A stretch of DNA of 64,000 nucleotides, from NCBI GenBank assembly GCA_039000515.1, contig JBCFYV010000001.1:53190410-53254409 (forward strand). The letters run 5' to 3'. Positions within the stretch are counted from its first letter, which is position 1. The number at the start of each line of letters is the position of its first letter. A model generated the notes under the pieces. That model had not been told where the DNA came from. It saw nothing but the letters and a program-made list of their open reading frames with translations, and did not search any database. The stretch comes from Timema cristinae. Lineage: Eukaryota > Arthropoda > Insecta > Phasmatodea > Timematidae. The position numbers were made by a program, and so were the translations under genes. Below, piece after piece: positions 1-14,560 of this stretch.

Positions 1-3000
1 AAATTTTGAATAATTTAATTTTGATAGTGATGGAAGAGAGACACGTATAAAGTGTACAATACAAAAAGAAACAGTCATAATATTAAGAAACATTATAATT
101 ATTAATTCAATTATGAAAAACAGTGTCAAGACAAAATACAAATTTTAATATATATGTACAGAAATTTTGAAAGCTATGAACTTTACAATAAAAACTTGTA
201 ATTAAGAAAACAATTTTACAAATGTTTAAACACAATATCTAAATTAACATATATTTTTTGAATTTTTAATAATACTAATGTTATAGTCAATAAAATTAAA
301 ATTAATTCTACGGCAAAAAACGGCCAGTATAAGGAACATGGAATCAAAAGTTCACCTAAGGAAAAATAATCCTAAATAATTTCATAGCTATAACTTAAAT
401 TGCTCAAATAGTAATACAATTATCTACTTAAAACCAAACAACTTTCAGAATATACCCCCTTTGACTAGATTTAACTGATTAAAACTGTACAGTATAGTCT
501 CACATTTAATAACGATAACATCTATATTATTAACATTTTAAAAGTTATTTATAGTTTGGATGTTGTATTTTAACATGTAATAGTTTTTTTTAATTTCAAG
601 TCATAATTGTAGAATTTATAATTTTCATATATATTTGCCTTTTGTCCATCCAATATTTACTATACATGACATTATTTATAATATTTCTTAATATTTATGA
701 CAGGTTTTTTCAGATATATTGACACTTTAGCTATTCTTTTCATTTATTTTCAAAACTTGATTATACAACTGAACTAATCTTTATAAATACCTTATGATAA
801 ATTCCTTTCTAAAGAAACTAAAATGTTTTTCAAAATTATTGCTATAGTGTTACGTTTAAATCGCTTAATTCACTCTATCAAATTTTAAACTAGTCCAATG
901 TGGACGATGAATTGATAAAAGCCACTGTATTATACCTGAAAATAGTTCGAAGGAAATGTGCCCGAATTAGCTTGTAGACAGGATGGGAGAACTATGGGAT
1001 AAATTACATCATGGTTAGTGCATTCGGCTACGATTCGAACCTCAACCTTGTACACACACTACATTATATCGTGAACCAATGCCTTATTCATGTGACCACC
1101 AGTGCAGATTATTTAAAATATAAAATTGCTTTTGAAATCATAAAAGCAACAGTAAATATTTGCCAAAATCATTTAGCGACTTTAAATAGATTTATAAATT
1201 GAATCGCCTCAATTTCGAGGCTGAGTGGTTTATTATTGTTTGGTCCCGTGAATATTTGCACATTTACAAAACATTTAATTACGTCATTAATTGAGTTTAG
1301 CCAACTATCTTTGTGATATTGTTATTAATGACTAAAAAATTAAAAAATCTATAGTATAAATATTTTAACACAGCTTTTAATATTGAGTATAAATACTCAG
1401 ATCCGCTTCTTCGCAGCATTTCTGGGAAACCGATAATCACACTTAATTTAAAGGGAAAAATGAGCTAATAAAGTTAATCTTAAACTAATCTAGCAGAATT
1501 CGCCTGGAAAGAGAGATGGAAAAAACTAAAATTCACAATTTTTTTGTATGGTTTCCAGGGCACCTAGCTGAAATTGGAGCCCGGGCCCCATCTTGCAAAT
1601 TTAAAATCGAGAAAGCCATCGGGCTTAGCAAAATTGAGATAGTCCGTCTATAATGTAATATATAGGTTTTTATTAAAAGAAATAATACAAGGTTGAAGAG
1701 AAGATAAAATAAACTTTGTTTAAATTTCCTTTATTATATTGATAGCCAACAGTTGTGAGACCTATAACAGAAAAACACTCAACAGTACACAAGTAACGAC
1801 ATGTGAGCATAATTATTAAATTAAAAAAATCCTAGGTAAATAATAATATACAGGCCAAAAAAAAATAGTTAAAAAAAAATAGGAAACAAATGGATAAATA
1901 GTAAATTACATGAATAAAGAGTAGTAGTAAACTCCTGATTTACATTAAGCATTTACATCACTTAAACAATAAAAAACAAAAAACTTAATAATAATATAAT
2001 GTGTTTACTTGGGTACCGGTAATAAGTATTGTAATATTGTTTCATCTTAAGCAACATTGGACAATTTTACATTTGTTTGGTTAGTAAGTGGGCCTACTAT
2101 TAAGATGATTTTCTTAAAATTTAAATTTATAATGTTAGCAATTCTAGAAATTTCGGCGGCCGCTAGGACGGAATAGTCGCTTGTGGAATGACCCCATGAA
2201 GTTTTTTTTTTTTTAACTTTAAAATCCTTATGTGAGCTTTGTTTTCAAACAAAAGATTAACTCGATCAGCTTTATTTGCTTTCTAAACTCGACTGTTGGG
2301 TTCGTGGATATTAATATGTGCTAATATTATTTTACTATCGATGCACAGTGGGGGATTCCCCCGAAAAAGTGACCAAAACAAAACATTCTAATTTCAAATA
2401 ACGTCCTTATTTTTAATAGGATTTCAAAAGTAAAATATTGTTAGTCTTGTTGGGATATTCCAATACCTGAGTTCTACTTCAGTCCAAAATTGACCGTTTT
2501 TTCCCATTTGAAGTGCCGCGTTCATTAAAGGGGAATATACTTGTGTAATATTTGTGAAAACCCAGTGTTGTAAACATTGATTCTATTCCTCAAGGTATGT
2601 TGATAATTTTACTATACTTTAATAAGTTTTTATTGTATTTAATACGTTCAAATTTTCCATATGAAATTATGCGTTCGTAGAAATAATTACAAATGGTTTC
2701 ATTGCATTTCAATATGAGTTCTAGTTATGCATTTCCGCATCGTTCACTTAAAAATTCGATAGTGTGCTTTTGTTTTGTTGTTTTGGTGCCCGGAATTAGC
2801 AAAAATAGTTGTAAATCTGCTACCCTTCGAGTTTGTTTCATTCTGTTTGAAACTTTGTTTTAGTTAAAAAAAAAATATCGCGTTTTTAATTTTAATGAGA
2901 AATGGTATGTTTGGGAAAAGGATCTGTAAAGATGTCAGGTTTTATTAAATTTTGAAATTTTTTTCAAAGGAATAAATACGACGAAAGACATTTTCTTTTG

Positions 3001-3980
3001 GGTGATGCTATCTTTATCCACGAATAAATGGTAAACAGAAATCTAGCACAAAGAAAATTAAGAATCTCTTAGCAGATGTAATAAAAAATAGTGCCATTCC
3101 CAACTGTGGGACAATCAGAAACACCGTTCGATTCTTATAAAAGCGACTTGTACTCAGATTCCGAGTGATGATTTACCGTACTTATATGCAGTATATGTAG
3201 GACTACTGTATGTAAATTTGTCGTTTGTTCTCATTCATCAACTCTCAATTTAAAATTTTACATTTAGTATTTTTGTATACTAATTTTATTCGTATCTATA
3301 ATACAGGGAGGAAAGTCCTCATGAAACTTCACTGTACCGATCTGTATATGTTTACAAATTTTTTGAGTTTCATGGTAGACATCTTTTATCTTTACATATC
3401 ATTTGATTTTTGTATACTCTGGTATGGGGTTTTTCCCGTTAGGAACCAGCAAATAAATGAATTAAAAACATAAATAATGTTTGGGTATACTATGTTATTA
3501 AAAATTAATATATTCATTTGATAAACTGTGTTGTTTATTTTAAAAAAAATCCCCGCCCACCCAAATTTTTTGATAGATCACAACTTTTTTTTTTATTTTT
3601 TGAAATTTTTATCCCAAATATTGGACCGGTAATTTTTAATTTCATAATTTTTGATACCGGATTTGTAATCAACTTCTTAAAAAAAATAGTTACAGTTTTT
3701 TTGTCGATTTAAAAGTGGCTTTGCGGTTTGGAAACACGTTTTCGGGGAAAATCCCCAATGTGCGATGTTGGGGGGGGGGGGGGGGGGGTTTGTTTGCCAG
3801 TATTGAACCACCCCAAAAGCTTCATTTTGGGAGGGGTGATTGTATCGCAGGGGATGTCATGGTAGGCAACCCCTACCCCTTCTTAGAGTAATAGTTTCGG
3901 TAGAGACTATTTAGCAATTAATTAAATAACGTATGTTTTGTGTTTAAATTTACACTCTCACGTCTCTCGCACGCGATGTA

Positions 3981-4497
3981 ATGCATGTACTGTCGTGGCT
4001 TTGGTCATCAGATGATTGTGCGGGCCCCAAATCGTGTGTCACATTTGGCCTGAATGTCAGGCTAAGCCTTTCTGCTTTTACTGTCGTGGCTTTGGTCATC
4101 AGACGAATGTGCGGCCCAAGTCGTAGGTCACATGGCCTTGATGTCAGGATAAGAATACTGCATGTACTGTGTTGGCTTTTTGGTCATCAGATGAATGTGG
4201 GGGCCCAGTCGTGTGTCACATGGCCCCCAATGTCAGGCTAAGCCTACTGCATGTACTGTCGTGGCTTTGACCATCAGACGAATGTGGGGGCCAAGTCGTA
4301 GGTCACATGGCCTGAATGTCAGGATAAGCCTACTGCATGTACTGTCGTAGCTTTGAATCATCAGACGAATGTGCGGCCCAAGTCGTAGGTCACATGGCCT
4401 GAATGTCAGGATAAGAATACTGGCATGTACTGTCGTGGCTTTTGGCTCATCAATGAATGTGCGGCCAAGTGTGTGTCACATGCCTGAATGTCAGTCT
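3981..4497 (+). repeat. 87-bp tandem repeat, L copy, about 6 units
   Basis: About six degraded units of the array seen better at 48204-49066. Each unit carries the words CATGTACTGTCGTGGC and GTCACATGGCCTGAATGTCA. Units here have many small indels, so open frames do not persist as they do in R. Confidence 0.9.
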
Positions 4498-4757
4498 AGT
4501 TGTTTCTCGATTGCTGGTTAGAAGGAGGTTAAGCTCTAAACCGGATCGGCTGTATTGAGGGTGTTTTGTAACAGTTTCCCACTTTCCTTTCACAAAAAAT
4601 GCTGGTACACTTACTCAAAGCTTTACTTTTCTCATCCTCACCACAGTTAATTTATATGCGTACAGCCCCAAACTGTAGAAAAAATATTTTAAGTACTCGT
4701 CTGTTGAAAAATTATAATAAATTCATGTAATTTTTAAAAATTGGTTTAAGAAAAATT

Positions 4758-4990
4758 CTTTTACCCACTTCGTAGCAGTGTTGTCTAACCCACTAGTCTC
4801 GCAGGAGACTAGACTACCTATGACCGGGATCGAGGTTCGAAAACTCGGTTGGTGTACTGAAGGAGTTTTTATAAATTGTTTTCCCACACGCCTACCATGC
4901 AATGTGGATACACTTTGTATAAATATAACCTTCCAAATACTTAAAACCATTAGCGAAATCGGTATATAAACGTAAAACTTAAACCGTAAG
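4758..4990 (+). repeat. tRNA-derived SINE, L copy
   Basis: Counterpart of 49321-49565. A B-box-like GAGGTTCGAA is present; the body is degraded by indels. Confidence 0.65.
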
Positions 4991-5556
4991 TATAACGCAG
5001 TGGATTTTTTTCCCCCTTTAAATTACAATTAATATTGATTATTAAAAATTTAAAAATTCTTGCAATGAATAAGTACTTAATGTACTGTACAGTAATGCGT
5101 GTAATTTTATCGTTTTATTGCAATCACAAAGTGGAGGGGACACTCCCACGCAATCTTAGCTCTAATGAACACAACGAGTGGGCGGGCGTATTTTCCCAAC
5201 GAGGAGGGTGGGATGGGTTGATGTGGCGGAGATGTAAGCATTGGAGCGAACAACTTTGGGAAAGGGTGGAAGAGAACCGCCGAAACGTTCCCATGTAGCA
5301 AAGTGGTGGGTGTGGGGGTGTTGTTTTTGTGAGTGTCTGGAGGCAGGCAAGAAATACGAGACCCATTTGTCAGCCGTTTTGGCTGACTACAGGGGTGGGA
5401 ACTACCCCCAACCCTCACTTCTAAAACCCTCTTTCCTTTGTAGACTTGAGAAACACAACAACTTTCTCAGTCCCCCTGATTGAACTTACTAGTTAGGGGA
5501 GATAAGAAAACGGGTAAAATCTGATCTGCAGAAACACGAACAAACCGAATACTATT

Positions 5557-5630
5557 ACATCACACACACATCACAAAACACACCACACACACGCACGCAC
5601 CCACACACACACACACACACACACCACGAA
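5557..5630 (+). repeat. (CA)n microsatellite, L copy
   Basis: An interrupted CA/CACG simple repeat, corresponding to 50124-50237 in copy R but shorter. Confidence 0.9.
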
Positions 5631-5954
5631 TGAAGAGAACGTGTTTTAAAGACGGTATTTTAACAGTTTTTATAATATTTTATTTTTGACATGATAACAT
5701 CGTTTCAGTAGATTCATTTGATTTGTACACATATTAAATTAATTTATTTTGAATATTTTTAATAACTTTTCATCTTCATTTAAAAAGTTCGGTTCAAATG
5801 CCCTGATGCGTCGGCAGATAAATAAACTGTTGGGATTAATAGGTGTAATAAAAAAATTAAACCAAAAATATTTATTTTTTCGGTAAAACAAAAATATGGT
5901 TTGAGAAAAACCCTGCAAAAATACCGACTGAGTGAATGGGATACGGAAAAAATT

Positions 5955-6140
5955 ATTATTTTTATTTTTAATTATTATTAATTTTATTATTTATTATTTT
6001 TAATTATCACCCGCGTATTACTCCCAGTTGGGTTAACGCACTTACGCTAAGTTAATGGAAAAGGTGATAGTGAGATGAAATGGGGGACCTACAGTTTAAC
6101 GTGGGATCCAAACCCACGGTGGAGCCTGGCATTCCCCCTT
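5955..6140 (-). repeat. SINE family A, 5'-truncated, L copy
   Basis: Degraded counterpart of 50571-50753, with the ATTATT-rich tail on its left and the ACGTGGGATCC segment on its right. Confidence 0.7.
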
Positions 6141-6267
6141 TTCAAAAGATAAAAAAAAAGTTTCAAACTTTACTAAAACGTTTTTTTTCTTTTCGATACA
6201 TTTTAATTTTATTTATGTTTTTAAAATGAATATTTTATTACTAAATTACAAAACTATGATTACTGGG

Positions 6268-6520
6268 GGTTTCCTTTTATTGCCCGCGTCTCCTCCCCTT
6301 TTAGGGTTATACTTTTGTACAATTACCCCTAATTTTTATGGATAAAGAAGTTGAATTTAAGGAACTTATCCGCTTTTGGGGGAAGAAGAGTGGAAAATTT
6401 TAATGGAAAACCACCCTCAGTAAAACCCAACCTGTATCAAACCCCGATCTCCCCGTCTTCGACATTTTATTCTATTGTGAGCGTACACCCTAGACCATGT
6501 ACCACTGATTTTGTTACATT
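6268..6520 (-). repeat. SINE, minus strand, L copy
   Basis: Degraded counterpart of 50889-51141. Confidence 0.6.
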
Positions 6521-6849
6521 CCAATTGACTAAAATTGCAATATGAGGTTTTGCATAAAAAAAAATATTTTTTTTTTAAATGCTTTTAAAACAATATCCCG
6601 TAGCCATAAAAGGATTTGGTAAGAAAAAACTTAGGGAATAAAACTTTTTTACGTTTAAAGAAATTCTACTTTGTTGTTAAGATAATTTCATCAAAAGTTC
6701 ACTTCAGGTAATCTTAGACTTTTAATTATGAAAAAATATTTTTTGTAACTGTAAACTGTTATTCCTCCCAAAACAATTATCGTTGTTACTGAAGGTACAG
6801 TACATTATTATTTTTACTCCTTAAATTTTAACTCCCGCAAGAGGGATTG

Positions 6850-7680
6850 TGGGGAAAACCCTTTTTTTTTACCTTTGTTCTTCTTCGACCCCTTTTTCAA
6901 AGAAGTTGATGACGTCAAAAAAAATCGAACTCGAAATTTTTTTTTAAATTTTAGTTTATGACCCTTGAAACTGAAAAAAAATTTTTCGCTGCCGTCTTTT
7001 TATCTCGGCCCAGAGCGAAAATATTTTGGTATAAAAATGGGAATTTTATTGGTTTTTTTTAAAAGGGTTTTTCCGAGGAGTTTTTTTAAAATCCAACCTT
7101 TAAAAAAAAAGGGTAGTTTCTTAAAGCAAAAAGAGAAAAGTTCGCTTTTTTTTGAAATTAGGTTTTTTAAAGATTTTGACTGAATTTCGTACCTACGCAC
7201 TGTTTAACATTCAAACAAAATGGCGACATAATTTTCTCGAGACTTTTAAGTACCTTTTCCCCGTGGAATTTTTAATATTGATCATTCTCAAAAAAATTTG
7301 AGATACGAAATAACTTATCACTGGGTGCCTGGGTCTAGTGGTAAGGGTGTCAGACTTCGTGCTGGGTCCGGTTTTTAAATCCTCGGCCCCACAATTTATC
7401 TGGGTGCCAAATTTTCCTTTCACCTCTGACAAACATTTTGGAATGTGTGGAATGCCGGCCCCACCGTGGTTCGGTTTCCCACTTTTAAAACTGTAGGTCC
7501 CCTTTTCATCCACAATCCCCCTCCTTTACACATTACGAAGTGCGTACCCCCCAATGGGTATAAGACGCGGTGCAATAATAATAATAATTATCACTGTAAA
7601 GGTTGAGTAGGTTTATTAAAAATAAAAACTTTTTTAAATAATTTTTATAAAAACATAGTTCCGAAAATTATATTTATTTT
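6850..7680 (+). repeat. Dispersed repeat family X, L copy, interrupted by a SINE
   Basis: Counterpart of 51530-52400; the SINE lies at 7324-7586. Confidence 0.6.
7324..7586 (+). repeat. SINE family A, L copy
   Basis: Counterpart of 51984-52263 with the same target duplication (AACTTATCACTG at 7312-7323; partly degraded on the right). Homopolymer distortion is heavy; for example the tRNA B box is blurred. Confidence 0.8.
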
Positions 7681-7989
7681 AATTTGGCGATTAAGGAGTT
7701 TTATTTAGGGGACAGAGACTTACTTTTTTTTTCCAATTGTTTCTGTCAAAAATGAATAATTTCACGTAAGCTCTTTTTTTTTGAATTTTTAATCTTTTGT
7801 TTCCATCAATTTTTGAACAATAGTATTATTTTGATTCACAAAAAAAACAGTTTTAAAAAGAATGTCTTTATTATTTTTTAAATTTAAAGGGGAGAGTCTT
7901 TGAGTGTCCCTAGAATTTATTTCTCTCACGGACAAAGCTGTAAGGAAAGGAAAAAAAATTTACGATGTATTATGCCCCTAGATCTTTTT

Positions 7990-8240
7990 TTTTATTTATT
8001 ATTTAGCATCGGTCTTCTACCCTTTGGGTTTTTCTCTTCGTACTAATTACCTAAATGGAGAAGAATAGGGGAAAGGTTTTAAATTTTTTTTTTGAACGAA
8101 ACCCCAATTTGCGTGGGGGGAGAGAGGGAAAAAAATATAAAAAAAAAACATTTAACCCAGCGAGATTCCCCCTCCATTTTCCCACCTTTAACATCTAGTT
8201 TAACTGAAACTACCGCTTGCCAAATACGCCACCAAGGTGG
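7990..8240 (-). repeat. SINE, minus strand, L copy
   Basis: Degraded counterpart of 52698-52945. Confidence 0.6.
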
Positions 8241-8486
8241 GTTTCTTAGATGTTAAAAGGACTTATTCCTAAAAATTAAATTTAAACCAAACATATTTTG
8301 GGGATATCCCCCTCTATTTAGTTTAAGACAAAAAAGGGCCTTCATACCCAACCGCCAGTGTTCGAAAAATTTTATAAGAATTATTTATAAGCCACCATTC
8401 TTCAAGCATGAGTTTACTTTAATAGACAAAAACATTAACTAATTTACTAAGAACGTGAAAATTTTAATTCAAATTTTTAAATAGGT

Positions 8487-8705
8487 CAACCCTTCGGGGT
8501 CACGTTGTTCAAAAATCACTCTCGTTTGGAAGGGTCCCTGGAAACGGGTAGTTTGAGGTTTTTAAGGGGGAGTTTTAAAGGGTAGTTTTTCCTGTTTGGT
8601 TTTCCACTTCCCCTTAAAGCAAATTTGGGTACACTTTTTTATAAAATCCAAACTTCGCCGCCCTACCCCTTTGCGAAACTAATGAATTTAAAAACCGAAC
8701 AGTTC
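8487..8705 (+). repeat. SINE, L copy
   Basis: Degraded counterpart of 53202-53440. Confidence 0.55.
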
Positions 8706-10269
8706 TTATATTGTGAAAGACCCAAAGCAAAATTAATACTAACTAAAAACGACAAGAAAAAATCCTGTAAAAATGACTGAAAAAAAGGACACACTTTTCA
8801 AGTGGAAATTAAAATTTACACACACATATATAATCAAACAAAATCCTTTTTAAAAAACAAAAACTTTAGCTTTTTCATAAATATAAAAAAATTTTTTCAA
8901 ATATCTACTCAAGAAATTCCCCTCCCCTCTAATCAACCCTTTCCCCCCCCTTAGTTCACCTTTGTTATGAGACCCAGGGGTGTGATTTTATAATCACACG
9001 CAAAGATTTATACAAAGAAATCTCCTTTCCTACATATTCTCATTTTGACATCTTGTATTAAAAAAAAAAGATATTTTTTCCATTTTTTTTAATATGAGGG
9101 TTTTTAAAAAAAAAAGTCAAATAAAAAACCTAAAATCCATTCAAAAATTTTAAAAATTACTCAAAAAAGCCTAAAAGACCAAAAAAGGAAGAAAACCCAA
9201 AAAAATACCCAAAAAATCTAAATTGACAAAAAAAAAAAAAAACCTATTACAAATTTTCCCACAATCAGTGGAAGTGAACATATGCATACGGGGCTTTGTA
9301 ATTGTAAAAAAAATAAAAAATTATCAAAACCCCAAGCTTTTGATAACTTAGAAATTTTTAAATGCAAAAAAACATCTTTTAAAAAAAGTCTACTTGAAAG
9401 CAACTTTTTATTGAGTCGGGCCCCAACCGTGTCGGAATAAAGTCCCTCTCCCCCCCTTAATATGTCTTTCCTTGGAAAAACCCCTTTCCGCCCCTGGTTT
9501 CCCCGTAGTTTCCCGAGGCTGGAATAAAAACCATCCGTCTCCTAGGAGTTGTTCGTTTCACCCCCCCCCCCCCCACGAATAACCCCGGAAAAGGTTGTTT
9601 ACACGGACCACACGTCTTGTTTATGGGTCCCGGAGACCAAACACACGGGGCCAATAAATCCGTTTTGGGTAGCGACTGTAGGGGCCCCGTTTGGGCCTTT
9701 TGAGGGGGAAAGGGAAAACTTTAAATTTTCTTTATTTTTATTTTAACTGTTTTTTTTTTTAAGGGGGGGATTTGCAGGGTTCATCTATTTAAACCTGTAT
9801 TTTAATCATTTTAAAGTTCAAACAACTTATAGCCTGCTTGCTTACGTTTGATGTTGGAGCGAATTCTTTTTAAAAAACCCTGAGGGACAGTCAAATTATA
9901 AAAACAAAACCCTTTTAACAAATATTAAAGTTTACAAAAAAAACTGTCAAGTCCGTGCTCACAACTGTTACTTTTCGTAGATACCCTAATACCTAAATTT
10001 AAAGGTGGTTAGCGAAAAAAAAAAGCCGAAAAAAAAACCTAAAAAAAAAAAAAATTAAAACCCATTGGAATGATTCGTATTTTCCCTCTCATTTTCCGAA
10101 ATTGGAAAAAACCCTCCGATTGTAAATTTCACTTAAAATTAAATTTCTGAAACCCTTTTTCTACGAGGGCCCAATTTTTTGTCAAAGATCCCCCTTGAAT
10201 TTTCCCCTATAAATATAAATAAATAACTTGGTAATTTAGATATAAAATAGCCTAATAATAGAATAAATA

Positions 10270-11112
10270 GTAAAAAATTTTGTTACGATAATTTTAAAAT
10301 AGGTTTTAATTTTGCGGCGTTATTTTTGCCCTTATGATACTTTTAAAACCAAACAAAAGTTTTAGAGCGTACAGCGTACGAAATTTCATATGCTAAATGT
10401 CTTTAAAAATTAAAAACAAAGCTACCCGAGCCGAACTTCAACCCCCCACCGGGTGGCGCGGGGGTATAATAAAAAATTCCCTTTTAAAATTTTTTTTTTG
10501 CTTAAAAAACTATATTTTTTACAAATTGGACCATGAAAAGGGGCATTTAGACATTTCCCGATTTGAAAAGGGGCAAAATATCATTTATTAAATGACAAAG
10601 TATTATTTTTGTCTATAGTTTCAATTAATATTGTACAATGAAAATAATTGGAAGATTTAAAAAATTAAATTACTTTTTATTTATATTTATTCACCAAAAC
10701 CCTTTGCTAGGTAACAACAGGTTTTATTCAAAATATTAACGAAATGGCTTTTTTTTTTTATTTCAGAAAAAATTTTAATTGTAGTAAGTGTAAAAAAATT
10801 TTGGAGCAAAAATTTAAAATTTAATGTTCAAAACAATCCAAACATATTTAAATAAAGTGTTTATAAACTGATAGGCCTTTTTAGTGCGGGCCCACATGTC
10901 TGCTCACATGCAAAACCCCGGTGGGACGGGGTTGAATTTCGGGCCCGGGCGTAAGCTTTTTTTTTAAACATATAGACATTTAGAATATGAATTTCGATAC
11001 GGCATCGTACGTTCTACAACTTTTTTTTGTTTTTTTAAAAGTATCAAAAGGAAAAAAATAACCCCAAAAAATAAAAACCTGTATAATATATTGATAACAA
11101 GTATCTTTTTTC
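10270..11112. mobile_element. TA-flanked foldback MITE, L copy
   Basis: Counterpart of 55042-55903, with TA at 10268-10269 and 11113-11114. Confidence 0.75.
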
Positions 11113-11116
11113 TATA

Positions 11117-12536
11117 TACAACGTGTAAAAAACATTGCATCAAACTTGGGGGGGCTATTCCTTGGGTGAAAATAGAATAATTCACTCAAAACCCAGGGTC
11201 CATCTTGAAATTAAGGGTGGTAAAAACCCCCTAAACAAGAGCAAAAAACCTATTGTGTGAAATATTATGAAAAGTTATAAGGTTTCAACAATCTTTTTAC
11301 ACTACTTATTTAACCTTGTCATTTAAAAAATAAATGTTTTTTGCCATTACCCATCCCATCTTGAAAAAGAGGGGGGGGGGGGGGGTTTTTAACATTTTTT
11401 TTTGCAAAAAATATGCAAGTAATATTTTTAACTTTGCCTTTAAGATTACAAAAAAAAGGGTTAAAAAATTAAAAAAAAATCGCCTTTGGAGAAATGTCTA
11501 GCTTTTCCATTTTTGAGATAATCACCAATTTGAGCTCAGAGCAAGTGTAAATCCTGCCGGAGCAAACCCAAATTCAGTGTTACTTTGCACTGCATCGTTT
11601 AAACCATTTTTACCGCCGTGGATGTACACGTACATTTGGAAAAAAAAGGCTGGTTTTTTTATTATGATGAGAAACTCAGATACTTTTTTCCCTTTTTCAT
11701 AAGTCCGATGTTTTTTGGGATTTATCACATTATAATTATCACACAGTTACACATGGGTGGGATTTTTAAAACATTACACTCACTGAAGTATTGAAAGCTA
11801 AATTAAGAAAAAACTAACCCTAGTTCTTTTATGTTTTTAAATTTCCCAGCTTAAAAGCGATTCATAACAAGTGTCAAATATGGCCCCCAACCATTGCAAA
11901 AATTTAGGGGGGCGTATAAAAACTTGCGTTATCTTTCGAAAACAGTGGGGTTTTCTTTAACTTTTTCACATGCAGCACCTACCTGGGTAACAGTTTGCTC
12001 GGATTCAATGGGCCTTCGTCACCAAAACTTGAAAAAACCCACAGAAAAGTCTAAGGTAAGGGAGCGGGTGGTACGCAACAGCTATACTGGGTTTCCTAAA
12101 TGGGAAAGGGAAATTTAAAACTTTCTTTGAAATCAAACAACATTATTACTCGGAAAATGGGGAAAAATAGACAGTTTGTCAAATACACCTTTTTGTTGTT
12201 TTTAATTTTTACTTCATGTTTTGTAACAAAGTAAAAAGTTAGTAATACTTACCGTCATTTTTCTTTTGCAAAAAAAGTTTAAAAACCCCCCTTTTTTACA
12301 GATGGGGTGGGTAAGGGTAACCACTTTTATTTATTAATAAATTTCAATAAGGGGTCAAAGTTCTTATTACCTTAATCATTTTCTAATTTTTTCACACAAT
12401 ATCGTTTTTAGCTCATGTTTAGGGGTTTATACCACCCTTAATATTCAAGAGGACCCTAGTTGCTGATGTGAATTTTCTATTTTTAACCCAAAGGACAGCC
12501 TGCCAAGTTTGATGAAAAGTTTGATACACTTTTGTA
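11117..12536 (-). mobile_element. Mariner-like element, L copy
   Basis: Counterpart of 55908-57410, with TA at 11115-11116 and 12537-12538. The transposase remnant lies near 11900-12100 and is more broken than in R. Confidence 0.8.
11890..12110 (-). pseudogene. Transposase C-terminal fragment, L copy
   Basis: Counterpart of 56687-56960 in the noisy copy, with several extra frame breaks. Confidence 0.65.
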
Positions 12537-13061
12537 TACTTTTAGTTAGGCTACTATGATCAAAACACCTTAATATATAGTATATTATAGAAGAATTCAG
12601 TAAATCTTTCCCAAAATTGGGGTTTTTTTATGACTAAGGTTCCGGATATTTAATTTTAAGTAAACCTTAAAATTTGTAAGGGTTTTCCAAAAGGGAGGTT
12701 TTTCCTGGAAGGGGAAAATTTGGGAAATTTTCAGAGAATGTAAAGGGACATATACTAAATACTTCCCAAATATGTTTCTTTTTTGTTTTAAGTTGCCCGG
12801 TCAAACTCAAAAATCTTGTTATATTTAATACACAACAGTAAAGTAAAAATTTCATGTTAACCAAATAATGTATGTTTTTGTAGTTCAAAAATTCCTTTCA
12901 TAAAATTCCACTATATATGAGTTTTACTTCGTGTGAATTGCACAGGGCCGGGCCTTTTCATCATCATTATTCAGACCTGTGTATTTAAGTGTTTAAAAAC
13001 CATTATTGCGTGAACGTTGACCAAATTTAAAATTAGCAAAACACGGTAAAAGTAGGCCCCC

Positions 13062-13290
13062 CTTCAGTGTCTAAAGGGTTTAGGACGTCACTCTCATGTT
13101 GTACGGCCTTTTGATACGGGGGTTTGGGTGCTAATACGGGCTTCACTGGGGGTAGTTTTTCCGAATGGTTTCTTATTCACTTCCACAAAAAGCTGTATAA
13201 TACCTCAAAATGCTTCTTATCATCCCACCCATTTGTTAATTATCTATTTCTGAACAGGCGAGGTGAAAAAAAGTTAGTAATAAAAGTAAA
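13062..13290 (+). repeat. SINE, L copy
   Basis: Degraded counterpart of 57946-58196. Confidence 0.55.
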
Positions 13291-13309
13291 AATTATGTTA
13301 TTATTAATT

Positions 13310-13500
13310 TTAAAAAAAACCCCTTTGCCTTATACCCTTGGGTTATTGGGATTTTATAATTTCGATAGAATGGGAGGTAAATTAGAGTAAATATTTGGGG
13401 GGGAAAAAAAGCTTAGGTACTCCGCCCAGGATTCAGCCGTGATCTCCCAATCTTTTTGCAGTCAAATCTATCACGAGCGTGTCGTCTTAGACCTTCGACA
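13310..13500 (-). repeat. SINE, minus strand, L copy
   Basis: Degraded counterpart of 58240-58450. Confidence 0.5.
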
Positions 13501-13589
13501 CCGGATCGGATTTTGTACTGTAATTTTTTTAGCACCCGGGTAAAAATACTCGTTTGCGTTGTATAGTTTTTTTTGGTAATTATTAATGA

Positions 13590-14560
13590 TTATTTTTAGT
13601 AAGATTTAAAAAAAAATTTTGGGGGTGTAGGGAATTTGTTCTGCCACAGGTTTAATGGTTTAATTTCATTTTATTTGTGACTACCTAGCAGGGGGGTATA
13701 TTCATTTGACCTTTGATCCGTTTGGGGAGATGTGTTTTGTGATGATTACGAAATTTTGTTGTCCTCTTTTATTGGTTTTTACTTAATTTGGTCGCTCTCT
13801 GATTTTTTTTCCCCCCTCCCCCTAACTTCCCTTTTCCAGTGTTAAAAAACGTGCTTATTCTTGTCTAAACTGGTTTTTAATTTTTGCTCATTGGTTATTT
13901 ATTCAGTGGTTTTTAGTCTGGTAGGTTTGGGAGGGGGCGTAGGATTTTTTTTATTTGTTTATTGGCATGCAGTTAGGGCTACGGGGCCCAACCCAGGGCA
14001 TCACTGGGGAGTCTGGGAGCATCTTCTCTCCCCGTCGTTTAGTAAGATGTGAGAGAGGGTTCCCCTACTTGAGCCCCTTTCATTTCCCCCTCATACCCCC
14101 CTTAAAGGTATGTGTAGAAACCCCTCCCCCCCACCCCCTATGGGGAAATGGGTTTTCCCGTGTCGCAACCCAATGTGGTAATTGTTTTTTTCCCAGGATC
14201 AACTGGGTACAGTTTTTTCAGGTCGACAAGCAATCGGGGCAAGAATAGATTGTGACCTTAAGATGTCGCAATGGGGTTTCCCTGAGACTGGCGCCTTTTG
14301 GGGGCGAAAAGCAGAAATTACTTACCTTGAAACCCGGGGCTGGTCATGACTCGGGAACCCTCCTCACCAATGGGTTTTTTTTCCCGATGATGGTACGTTT
14401 GACCGGGTAAACAAGTAAAACTCGTTTTAGTGAAAGGGGGACAAAAGGGTTTTTTGGGGAATAAAAACGACATTACAAAACTTTTTTTTAAATTAAAAAT
14501 AAAATGTTTTAAAACAACATATATTAAAGTTTCACAGACATCAAAATTTATATTTATTAA
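13590..14560. other. Non-coding flank of the Polinton block, L copy
   Basis: Counterpart of 60440-61582. No gene is seen. The DR1-like TTTGACC repeats of R are reduced to one copy here. Confidence 0.6.

Noticed and set aside
5107..5418. 103-codon minus-strand frame with overlapping frames
   Set aside because: Its counterpart in copy R (49677-49982) is also open, but three overlapping frames on both strands and a Pro/His-rich composition suggest chance in a GC-richer patch; no domain is seen.
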